Part shown: piece after piece, positions 1-6,059 of the stretch | How positions within the stretch are numbered: the stretch's first letter is position 1 | Layout of the letters: every line of letters begins with the position of its first letter | Source: Pirellulales bacterium | Lineage (GTDB): Bacteria > Planctomycetota > Planctomycetia > Pirellulales > JALHLM01 | Reading direction: 5' to 3' | DNA: 6,074 nucleotides | Assembly: GCA_022844585.1 (NCBI GenBank) | Contig: JALHLM010000386.1 | Coordinates: forward strand, 1-6,074 | Program-made: the position numbers and the translations under genes | The notes under the pieces: model-generated | What the model saw: only the letters and a program-made list of their open reading frames with translations | Databases searched by the model: none | Told to the model about the DNA's origin: nothing

Positions 1-585
1 AACGATGGCGACGGGAAGATTTCCGAGCGCGAATTAGACACGGCGCAGCGTTCCTTGCGGCAACTGGATCGCAATGGCGATGGCGAACTGACGCCGAACG
101 AATTCGGCGCGCCGGGACAGCCAATGCGGCCGGTGGCGGATCGCCGCGAGGGCGGACGTCCCGACGATGAAGGTGACCGCGGCGAACGCGAACGAACGGA
201 CGGAGATCGCGAACGACGCGGACCAGGTGGACCGCCCGAAGCGGAACGCGGTGATCGAGGTGACTTTCGCGGACCAAGCGGGCCGTATGGACCAGGGCCT
301 CGCGGAGGCATAATGGGGCCGCGGGGCGGGTTTGGCCGCGGCATGGGTCGTCAAGGCGGCGGACCTCCGTTTGGTTTTCCTGGTGGCGGCCCACGTCCCG
401 AGGGAGGCTTGCCGGCCCCGGTCGAGGAATTCTTTAATCAGCTCGACCACAATCACGACGGCAACGTGGATCGCGAAGAGCTGCGGGAGATGTTCCACTC
501 GCCCGGGCCAGGCGGACGTCGTGGCGAAGGGGGACCGCCGCCAGGCCCCCGGACGGGCGGACGCCGACCAGCCGTCGAAGTCTAA
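1..585 (+). CDS. EF-hand calcium-binding protein with Arg/Gly/Pro-rich middle (5' partial)
   Basis: The open frame runs from the first base to a TAA at 583-585, giving 194 residues. The start and any signal peptide lie before the window, so the TTG at 55 is not a real start. Three EF-hand loops share this frame. The first is cut at its first position and reads NDGDGKISEREL. The second is DRNGDGELTPNEF from residue 23. The third is DHNHDGNVDREEL from residue 149. Loops two and three have Asp at 1, Asn at 3, Asp at 5, Gly at 6, a hydrophobic residue at 8 and Glu at 12, the canonical calcium ligands. Residues 45-145 form a low-complexity stretch, first Arg/Asp/Glu-rich, then Gly/Pro/Arg-rich, probably disordered. 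The tail after residue 166 is similar. EF-hand proteins with such linkers are common in planctomycetes and often exported, but export cannot be seen here. The partner and function are unknown. The frame is secure because intact EF-hands flank the low-complexity part on both sides. Confidence 0.88.
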   Translation, partial: NDGDGKISERELDTAQRSLRQLDRNGDGELTPNEFGAPGQPMRPVADRREGGRPDDEGDRGERERTDGDRERRGPGGPPEAERGDRGDFRGPSGPYGPGPRGGIMGPRGGFGRGMGRQGGGPPFGFPGGGPRPEGGLPAPVEEFFNQLDHNHDGNVDREELREMFHSPGPGGRRGEGGPPPGPRTGGRRPAVEV

Positions 586-639
586 CGCCGAAGTTCCATC
601 CGGCAGCTTGCCGATGGTATCACTTAAGGCGGTTGTGCG

Positions 640-661
640 CGCCTGGCTGGAACGCCGGGCG
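640..661 (+). terminator. GC-rich stem-loop, possible terminator of the EF-hand gene
   Basis: Bases 640-647 (CGCCTGGC) pair with 654-661 (GCCGGGCG) over eight positions, with one G-T wobble at 644/657 and a six-base loop TGGAAC. It begins 55 bases after the EF-hand stop codon and ends 11 bases before the promoter candidate of the next gene, a sensible place for a transcript end. It is not followed by a T run, only by a pyrimidine-rich CCTCTCTT, so it is not a textbook Rho-independent terminator. A smaller perfect hairpin, CGGCA-GCT-TGCCG, sits upstream at 601-613. Either may instead be chance pairing in GC-rich DNA. Confidence 0.3.
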
Positions 662-672
662 GCAAACCTCTC

Positions 673-701
673 TTGCGCATTTCATCGCGCCGGAGTATGA
701 T
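673..701 (+). promoter_or_regulatory. Candidate sigma-70-type promoter for the membrane-protein gene
   Basis: TTGCGC at 673-678 and TATGAT at 696-701 are separated by exactly 17 bases, the preferred spacing for housekeeping sigma factors. The -10 box matches TATAAT at five of six positions. The -35 box keeps only the TTG. Transcription would begin near 707-709, giving a short leader of about 27 bases that still contains the ribosome-binding stretch. Planctomycete promoters are poorly characterised, so this is an inference from the general bacterial consensus. Confidence 0.4.
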
Positions 702-720
702 TCGCCGCTCCAGCTTGCCA

Positions 721-727
721 GGGAAGG
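721..727 (+). promoter_or_regulatory. Shine-Dalgarno-like site fixing the start at 735
   Basis: GGGAAGG lies seven bases before the ATG at 735 and is the only purine-rich stretch close to it. An in-frame TAA at 729-731 closes the frame just upstream, so translation cannot begin earlier. The next in-frame ATG would remove the first membrane segment. Together these support 735 as the start. Confidence 0.55.
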
Positions 728-734
728 CTAACTT

Positions 735-1898
735 ATGCTGTTTGCCAATCGCGATGAGCGCCGCCGTCGGCTTTTGACGGACGAGACGGCCGCCGACGCC
801 GCGACCGAGGAAGTGCGTAGCCTGGGAAAGGGAGACGCCCCGACGGTGGCGTATTCGTCCGGTGCACTGCATGTGAATCGCGCGCGGATTACCGATCTCT
901 GCCCGCAACGCCCCTGGGTGCTGGCAGTTTCTTTCCTGGCCGGGCTGCTGATCGTCGCGGGGTTGGAAGCGCTCTACTACTGGATGCCCGCGCTTTCGGC
1001 GCAGACCACGGACGGCCGGATCGAAGCGTTCGATTTGGACGGCGAAGGCAGCCTCGCGGTTTGGTTCTCATCGATGACGCTGGCCGCCGCGGCGATGGTC
1101 TCGTTGCTCGTGTACTCCATTCGGCGACATAAGGCCGACGACTACCACGGCGGTTACCGCATCTGGGTTTGGGCGGCGATGTGCTGGCTGGTGATGAGCA
1201 TCGACGAATGCGGCAGCCTGCACGAAGCCTTCAAAGAAATGATGTCGCACTTGACCGGCACGCGCATCGCTGGCGACGGTTCGTTGTGGTGGGCGGGCGC
1301 GTACCTGCTGATCCTCGGCACGGTCGGCGCGCGATTGCTGCTCGATATGCGCGGCTGCCGCAGCTCAATCGCGGCGTTTTTTGCGACGGCCGTCGCCTAT
1401 GGCGTGGCCGTGGCCGCGCAGCTTGGCTGGGTGTTACCCGAATCCGGCGCGCGCGGCGTGATGCTCGAAGAAGGCGCCGAAATGGTCGGCAACTTGTTCC
1501 TGACACTCGCGATGGCGATTCACCTGCGCTATGTCTGCCTCGACGCCGATGGCAAAGTGATCGCGCGGCCGAAGAAGGTGCGTCAACCGAAGGCGAGGAA
1601 GGAAGCCAAGCCCGCCGCCGATGACGACGCCGACCAGAAATCGGCCGCCGCGCGCCGCCGCAGCGACGTGCCCGCCACGCCAGCGCCCACCATGGTCACG
1701 CAAAGGGCGGCCGCGCTCGTGGAGAAAACCACGGCCCCGACCAACTCCCTGGCAGCGTCCCTCGCCGCACGCCACAGCGGCCAGCAACTCCGCGTCGATC
1801 CACCTCAATCCGACCTCGGCAACCGCAAAATGTCCAAGGCGGAGCGCAAAGCAATGCGCAGAATGCAACGCGTGGATCAGGATGATGAGGATGAATGA
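735..1898 (+). CDS. Six-segment inner-membrane protein of unknown function with acidic/His motifs and charged C-terminal tail
   Basis: The product has 387 residues. A charged N-terminal region (1-60, with an Arg run at 9-12) precedes six hydrophobic segments at about 61-83, 106-128, 142-157, 184-204, 211-233 and 249-266. Arg/Lys clusters at 9-12, 130-133, 206-209 and 279-289 place both ends in the cytoplasm by the positive-inside rule. The distinctive motifs then fall at the outer ends of the segments: FDLDGEGSLAVWFSSM (99-114), SIDECGSLHE (155-164) and LEEGAEM (244-250). From memory this trio recurs in an uncharacterised family of multi-pass bacterial membrane proteins. I cannot assign a family name or reaction. 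Clustered Glu/Asp/His could bind a metal or protons, which is inference. Residues 275-387 are an Ala/Pro/Lys/Arg/Asp-rich, probably disordered tail, ending in a basic SKAERKAMRRMQR stretch followed by a run of acids. The start at 735 is bounded by an in-frame stop at 729-731. The gene is convergent with the large gene at 2112 and follows the EF-hand gene after 149 bases, probably from its own promoter. Confidence 0.9.
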   Translation: MLFANRDERRRRLLTDETAADAATEEVRSLGKGDAPTVAYSSGALHVNRARITDLCPQRPWVLAVSFLAGLLIVAGLEALYYWMPALSAQTTDGRIEAFDLDGEGSLAVWFSSMTLAAAAMVSLLVYSIRRHKADDYHGGYRIWVWAAMCWLVMSIDECGSLHEAFKEMMSHLTGTRIAGDGSLWWAGAYLLILGTVGARLLLDMRGCRSSIAAFFATAVAYGVAVAAQLGWVLPESGARGVMLEEGAEMVGNLFLTLAMAIHLRYVCLDADGKVIARPKKVRQPKARKEAKPAADDDADQKSAAARRRSDVPATPAPTMVTQRAAALVEKTTAPTNSLAASLAARHSGQQLRVDPPQSDLGNRKMSKAERKAMRRMQRVDQDDEDE

Positions 1899-1926
1899 AT
1901 AAGTTTGAAGTCATTGAGTAGTTAGA

Positions 1927-1947
1927 AGTTTTCAGTGTTCAGTTTTC
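1927..1947. repeat. Short TTCAG-type intergenic quasi-repeat
   Basis: On the plus strand this reads AGTTTTCAG, TGTTCAG, TTTTC. The word AGTTTTC occurs at both ends, with TTCAG twice between them. It starts 29 bases after the membrane-protein stop codon. From memory, strings of alternating AGTTTTCAGTG and GTTCAG words are frequent between genes in planctomycete and other environmental bacterial genomes. Only this one short example is visible in the window. It has no clear hairpin and no coding potential. Confidence 0.5.
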
Positions 1948-1986
1948 CGTGGAGCTTTTGACACTTCGCGAACTGATTGCCATAGA

Positions 1987-2022
1987 CTTTTCGTGCCTTT
2001 CGCGCTTTTCGTGGTTCCAAAC
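1987..2022 (-). repeat. Repeat module A: leader GTTTGGAAC plus three 9-base units
   Basis: Read on the minus strand, a nine-base leader GTTTGGAAC (2022-2014) is followed by CACGAAAAG (2013-2005), CGCGAAAGG (2004-1996) and CACGAAAAG (1995-1987). The first and third units are identical, and the middle one differs at two positions. The leader matches that of module B at eight of nine bases, so the two modules are related copies rather than chance purine-rich stretches. It lies in the spacer between convergent genes, downstream of the large exoprotein gene. Confidence 0.75.
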
Positions 2023-2034
2023 TTCTCTCTCCCC

Positions 2035-2067
2035 TCCTCGCGTCTCAGCGCCTCCGCGGTTCAAAAC
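2035..2067 (-). repeat. Repeat module B: leader GTTTTGAAC plus three 8-base units
   Basis: Read on the minus strand, the leader GTTTTGAAC (2067-2059) is followed by CGCGGAGG (2058-2051), CGCTGAGA (2050-2043) and CGCGAGGA (2042-2035). The organisation is the same as module A (leader, then three units beginning with C), but with an eight-base period and a GC-richer unit. Its first unit starts 45 bases from the first unit of module A and 42 from that of module C. Confidence 0.72.
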
Positions 2068-2076
2068 GAACTCCCC

Positions 2077-2100
2077 TTTCCGTGCCTCCGTGACTCTGTG
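2077..2100 (-). repeat. Repeat module C: three 8-base units just after the exoprotein stop codon
   Basis: Read on the minus strand, CACAGAGT (2100-2093), CACGGAGG (2092-2085) and CACGGAAA (2084-2077) follow one another without gaps. The units share CAC at positions 1-3 and purines after that, like modules A and B, but the GTTTKGAAC leader is absent. It begins 11 bases after the TAG of the large minus-strand gene and would be copied into the 3' end of that transcript. Confidence 0.68.
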
Positions 2101-2111
2101 GTGCAGCCTTC

Positions 2112-5100
2112 CTACGGCGTCAGCCGGTACTCAGGCGAGTCGATCAGCTCGATCTGAATCGTCCGCTGCGTCGCGCCATTCCGCATCCGATCGACGCGCG
2201 TACTCAGTTCGTCCGCAGTCGGCGTGCGGCCCAGGTATTGCTGATACCAGCCGGTGATCAGGTTGCGGAAGTTTTCGTCACTGCGGGTGAAGCCGAACAC
2301 GACTTGTTGCCGTGAGAGCTGTCCGCCCGCCAAGCGCGTCGTCCAGTAATCGAGCCCCGCGGCGTCCGGTTCGCGTCCCAACAGCCGGCGGTAAAGTTCC
2401 GTAACCCAAAGCGTGTTCGTGCCGCCCGCCGAGGCGAAGAACTCGGCCGAGGCGATGATGTTCGCCACGACATTGTCGGGCCCGCCGTCCGTTTGCCAGA
2501 CGGCGCGATAGTAATTCACGCCCGCCTGTTCCGCTTCGCGAAGCAGGTAGTCGCGATAGTACTGGCGAATGATCGGATCGAGCCGCTCGGCGCTTTCGAA
2601 GATGCCGGAGGCCACGGTGCCGTACGATTCTCCGGAGTTGATTCGCGCGACCCAGTAGTCGAGCCCGGCCGGTTCCGGCGCACGGCCGAGAACTTGTTGA
2701 TAGAGCTTCGTCACAATGTCGGACGTATCCGGAATCGCTTGCCCGCCCGCGCCGAGGACGTCTTCGTTGGCGAAGAACGAGGCCAGGTGGAAACCGTTTA
2801 GAAACTGCGATTCGTCTTCGACGATCTGATCGACCAACGTGCCGCTCGTGGTGAAGCGGCGAATCAGGTTGTTGCGCCCGTCGGGCCCTTGGCTGGTGAT
2901 GACGCGTTCAATCATGCCGTCGCCGTCGAGGTCCGCGCCGACGCCGCGGATCGGCGAACTGCTGCTGGCGTCGGTGTAGCCGTCGAAGTTGGCCAGCAGC
3001 GTGCCAGTGCGGCCATCGAACAGTTCGACGCGCGAATCGCCGCTCGGTCCCTGCGCGGCGATGATGTCAGGCGTACCGTCGTCGTTGATGCGTCCTGCAG
3101 AGACAAATACGCCGCCGCGGAAGGCCGCGTCGAACGGCAACACTTGCTGCACCGGCGTGTAGCTCGGCAAGTGCGCGGTCACGTCGTACACCCGCACCGT
3201 GGCCCGCATGCCGGACCCGGAACCGACGACGATGTCCGCTTTGCCGTCGCCGGTGAAATCTGCCGCGGCGACGCTCGAACCACCGATGAATTGATCGCCG
3301 AAAGGACTGAATTTGCGGTACGGCGCGCCGGCGAATGGCGCGCCCGAGTTGGCGATAATGTTGTTCCGATAGACGCGCACCTCCGACGGACCGCGACCCA
3401 CCGACGTGATGATGTCGTTGCGGCCGTCGCCGTCAACGTCGCCCACCGCGACATACACGCCGCCGATGAACCCAGCGTCAAAGGCCTGGAAGTGATACTG
3501 AGGCAACTCCGCGCCGCTGGTGACATCAAAGACACGAATCTCCGGCGCATGGCTTCTGCCCGGCGCGGTCACCAATTCGGGAATGCCGTCGCCGTTGAGA
3601 TCGCCGAGCGCGACGCGCACGCCTTCCTTGTAGTTCGCCTCGTAAGCCAGCAGCCGCACCGATTCTTCGAGCGACAAGGCGTCAAGCAACAGCACGCTCG
3701 GCACGCTGGTCGCGCCGGCGTCGGCGCCCGCGGCCAACAGGTCGAAGTAGTTGAATTCTTCGATATCCGTGAAGCCGACGCGCTGGCGATTCGTAAACGT
3801 CCACGCGCCTGTGCCTGGAGCGGTGAAATTGAGCCGGCGTCCCGTCGTGCCGGTGAAGTCGATCTCCAGTCGATCGCCCGGCAACACGCCCGTCGGGGGA
3901 CCGCCGTCGACGAAGTACTCGGTGACTTCATTGGGCGAAACGAAGAACTCGTCGAGTCCGCCCAACCCGCGCGCGTCGAGATGTTCGAGCGTCGCGTCGT
4001 AGTTGATCGTCGCCCCGGCGCCGGTAATGGTGGTCCCGCCCAGGTTGAAGGTCTCATCCACATCGGTGCCGACCAGAATCAAACGATCGTCGCCGTCGCC
4101 ATCCTGGAACGTCAACACGGCGGCCAGCGGCGCCTGCACCGTGGCCGTATCATTGCCTGCACCGCCCGCCACGACGGTGACGATCGTCGCGGAGATCGAT
4201 AGCACGTTGATCGAGTCGTTGCCGTCGCCGGCTTCGATGCGCAGGTGTTCGACCTCGTTGTCGTACGTGACCGACGTGCTCGATCCGCTGACCTTTGTGG
4301 CTTCCACGGACAGCGCGTCATCGCCGGTCGTGCCGCGCACCGTGAGGAAATCGAGGATGCCGGTGCCAGCGTGGTAAACCGTCGGCGGCAAGGCGGCCGT
4401 GATCGTGATAGCGGCGGTGTCGGGCCCTGCGCCGGCGAAGAACTCCAGCGACGCCAGGCCCGGCATGGCTTGAGTGACGAGAACGTCGAGCAGGTCTGCA
4501 AGATCCGCCGCGCCGGAATCGAGCCGCACGTCGATGTCCGTCTTCGCTAGGAATTGATGCGTCACAAACGCCGCGTTGCCGCTGCGGATCTGATGCGCAG
4601 TCGGCTGGAACACGCCGTTTTCGTAGAACACGTTGTCGGCCGAGTTGTTCGGCGCGACCCAGTTCAACTGCGTCACCGGCAACGCATCTTCAATATTCTC
4701 CAGCGTCGCGTAACGAGCGGTGAGCGTCGGCCCGAAAGTGATCGTCCCGCTGTTCGGACCATTGGGCTGATGCGTCTCGTTCGCCAGCGGCGGCTGATTG
4801 CCGGAGAAGGCGAGCACATCGCCGCTCACATGTCCGCCGCCGACGTAGTCGAGGAAGACGTTCAACAACGTCGTACCGTCGTGAATGAAGTTCAACCGAT
4901 CATCGCCAGCGCCGCCCTGGAAAGACAGAATGGCCGTCGGAATCAGATCGCGAAACTTGAACACCGGCCCGTCTTGCACTTGCAGCGTGCCGGAATTCGC
5001 CGTGTCGCCGGTGTGAACGATGCTTGTGCCGCCGCCAGCGTCGTGGAGCATGGTCAGGACAACAATTTGCACCGTCGAAGAAGACAACTCGCCGGCCTCG

Positions 5101-6059
5101 ATGCCGTCGAAGTCGATCGGCCGTCGGCCAATGGCGGTGACCGAGCCCTCCGCCACGGTGACATTATTGGCTTGCGCGTCGATCTTGAGTGAGTCAGCCG
5201 CGGCCTGCGCATCGCCATGAATGATGAAACGTGTCGCGGCAGATGGAATGACGTTGAACACGTCGTCGCCGCCCTGGCCGAAGACTTCGAGTTCCTCGGC
5301 ATTCGTGTAAATGATCGGCGTCGTCGCGCCATTTACGGCGTTCCCGGTGATGAACAGCTCGTTCGGCGTGTCGCCCGTGAGCACGATCAATCGGTCCAAT
5401 GCGCCGGACTCCAGATCTGCGCTGAACAAAGGCAGCGGACTCGAGGCGTTGATCGTCACGCGATCGTCCCCGGCGCCGGTGAATACGCGCAGCACTGTCA
5501 TGAGCGGCATGTCGATGGTCGTGGCGACGCTCACGATATCACCGAGATCGGCGCCGAATTGGCCCGTGTTCACGACGACTTCCACCTTGCTGGCGAAGTC
5601 ATGGGTGAGGAAGGCGTTGTTGCCGCTGGAAATGCGGTGCGCTTCCGGGATCGCTGAACCGTCGCCATAGGCGACTTGATCCGCCTGATTCGAAGGCGTG
5701 TTGAAGACATACCCGAACGCCAGCATCGAGTCGGTCAGCGCTTCGATCGCCGAGTAGCGAATCGACATCACGCTGTCGAGGTTGTACAGGCCGGCGTTCG
5801 GCCCGGTGGCCGTGTGCAGCTCGACCACGACGAGGTTGCCGCCCCCGGACAAAGCGAGCGAGTCTCCAAAGCTCGAGTTCTGCGCGCCCGAGAAGTTGAT
5901 CTCGGCGTCCAGCAGCACCGAGCCGGTGTTGATGATCTCCAGGCGATCGTCGAGGAATGAGCCTTCCACGTTGATCGGCACGTTGTCTCGCAGGTTGAAC
6001 AACGAATACGTCGCGCCTCCTTGCACTTGGATGACGGCGTTGTGTGCATTGTCGGTGTT
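2112..6059 (-). CDS. Giant exported or surface protein: beta repeats, FG-GAP blades and C-terminal DUF4214 modules (5' partial)
   Basis: The frame is open from the contig end to a TAG at 2112-2114, at least 1315 residues. The GTG at 6026 is not the start, because upstream codons read NTDNAHNAVIQ in frame. Numbering from that GTG, residues 1-762 are acidic beta-rich repeats with scattered GxGxD motifs (for example 184, 252, 371, 599, 621, 643). Residues 801-1050 hold five FG-GAP/VCBS-like blades with DxxxDG calcium loops at 809, 863, 923, 979 and 1032. The fourth has Arg where the first Asp should be. Residues 1103-1304 are four helical repeats of about 50 residues typical of DUF4214, with LGRxPxxxGLDYW at 1113 and 1216 and degenerate forms at 1161 and 1265. 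The sequence has no cysteine and only nine lysines, which fits an exported protein. The family context suggests a cell-surface or matrix protein with a calcium-stabilised stalk and propeller. Ligand and localisation are unknown. The signal peptide and any anchor at the N-terminus are missing. The gene is convergent with its neighbour. Confidence 0.93.
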   Translation of the reverse strand, partial: NTDNAHNAVIQVQGGATYSLFNLRDNVPINVEGSFLDDRLEIINTGSVLLDAEINFSGAQNSSFGDSLALSGGGNLVVVELHTATGPNAGLYNLDSVMSIRYSAIEALTDSMLAFGYVFNTPSNQADQVAYGDGSAIPEAHRISSGNNAFLTHDFASKVEVVVNTGQFGADLGDIVSVATTIDMPLMTVLRVFTGAGDDRVTINASSPLPLFSADLESGALDRLIVLTGDTPNELFITGNAVNGATTPIIYTNAEELEVFGQGGDDVFNVIPSAATRFIIHGDAQAAADSLKIDAQANNVTVAEGSVTAIGRRPIDFDGIEAGELSSSTVQIVVLTMLHDAGGGTSIVHTGDTANSGTLQVQDGPVFKFRDLIPTAILSFQGGAGDDRLNFIHDGTTLLNVFLDYVGGGHVSGDVLAFSGNQPPLANETHQPNGPNSGTITFGPTLTARYATLENIEDALPVTQLNWVAPNNSADNVFYENGVFQPTAHQIRSGNAAFVTHQFLAKTDIDVRLDSGAADLADLLDVLVTQAMPGLASLEFFAGAGPDTAAITITAALPPTVYHAGTGILDFLTVRGTTGDDALSVEATKVSGSSTSVTYDNEVEHLRIEAGDGNDSINVLSISATIVTVVAGGAGNDTATVQAPLAAVLTFQDGDGDDRLILVGTDVDETFNLGGTTITGAGATINYDATLEHLDARGLGGLDEFFVSPNEVTEYFVDGGPPTGVLPGDRLEIDFTGTTGRRLNFTAPGTGAWTFTNRQRVGFTDIEEFNYFDLLAAGADAGATSVPSVLLLDALSLEESVRLLAYEANYKEGVRVALGDLNGDGIPELVTAPGRSHAPEIRVFDVTSGAELPQYHFQAFDAGFIGGVYVAVGDVDGDGRNDIITSVGRGPSEVRVYRNNIIANSGAPFAGAPYRKFSPFGDQFIGGSSVAAADFTGDGKADIVVGSGSGMRATVRVYDVTAHLPSYTPVQQVLPFDAAFRGGVFVSAGRINDDGTPDIIAAQGPSGDSRVELFDGRTGTLLANFDGYTDASSSSPIRGVGADLDGDGMIERVITSQGPDGRNNLIRRFTTSGTLVDQIVEDESQFLNGFHLASFFANEDVLGAGGQAIPDTSDIVTKLYQQVLGRAPEPAGLDYWVARINSGESYGTVASGIFESAERLDPIIRQYYRDYLLREAEQAGVNYYRAVWQTDGGPDNVVANIIASAEFFASAGGTNTLWVTELYRRLLGREPDAAGLDYWTTRLAGGQLSRQQVVFGFTRSDENFRNLITGWYQQYLGRTPTADELSTRVDRMRNGATQRTIQIELIDSPEYRLTP
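3741..6059 (-). repeat. Internal tandem duplication of about 348 codons, with a third partial copy
   Basis: Within the exoprotein, numbered from the GTG at 6026, residues 1-259 and 348-608 align at a near-constant offset of 348-349. Paired landmarks are LQVQ-like words at the starts, GDSLALSG (54) with GDVLAFSG (402), RYSAIEAL (90) with RYATLENI (438), SGNNAFLTH (134) with SGNAAFVTH (482), and GGDDVFNV (252) with DGNDSINV (601). A third copy of only the last part covers about 651-762, for example INYDATLEHL against IIYTNAEELE and DRLEID against DSLKID, ending in an R..V.F.DIEE segment like that at 302-311. The copies have diverged strongly, so the duplication is old. Confidence 0.8.

Noticed and set aside
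34..498. Minus-strand open frame opposite the EF-hand gene.
   Set aside because: The plus strand in the same region encodes three canonical EF-hand loops in a single frame. The minus-strand product is an Arg/Ala/Ser-rich shadow.
601..613. Perfect 5-base-pair hairpin CGGCA-GCT-TGCCG as a terminator.
   Set aside because: The stem is short and is followed by mixed sequence with no T run. The 640-661 stem is the better candidate.
1987..2100. CRISPR array or satellite.
   Set aside because: Units are only 8-9 bases and contiguous, with no unique spacers of about 30 bases, and no cas gene is present.
1949..2257. Small plus-strand open frame across the repeat spacer.
   Set aside because: It is made of the repeat modules plus antisense of the exoprotein C-terminus, has no ribosome-binding site, and its Ser/Arg-rich translation shows no domain.
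2889..4202. Long plus-strand open frame of 437 codons antisense to the exoprotein.
   Set aside because: Its translation is Arg/Val/Ala/Asp-rich without domain structure. It mirrors the GC-rich codon pattern of the opposite strand and lies inside recognisable FG-GAP and beta-repeat coding sequence.
4554..5192. Plus-strand open frame of 212 codons antisense to the exoprotein.
   Set aside because: It is a shadow frame over the 348-residue repeat region, with no recognisable domain or preceding ribosome-binding site.
6024..6026. GTG as the start codon of the large minus-strand gene.
   Set aside because: The frame continues upstream to the contig end, and those residues match the repeat unit found again near residue 348, so the true start lies beyond the window.
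3741..6059. RTX-type calcium-binding toxin or adhesin, because of GGAGDD and GDGND motifs.
   Set aside because: The GxGxD motifs are isolated and 20-100 residues apart, not stacked at nine-residue intervals as in RTX beta-rolls. No type I secretion signal or transporter is visible either.
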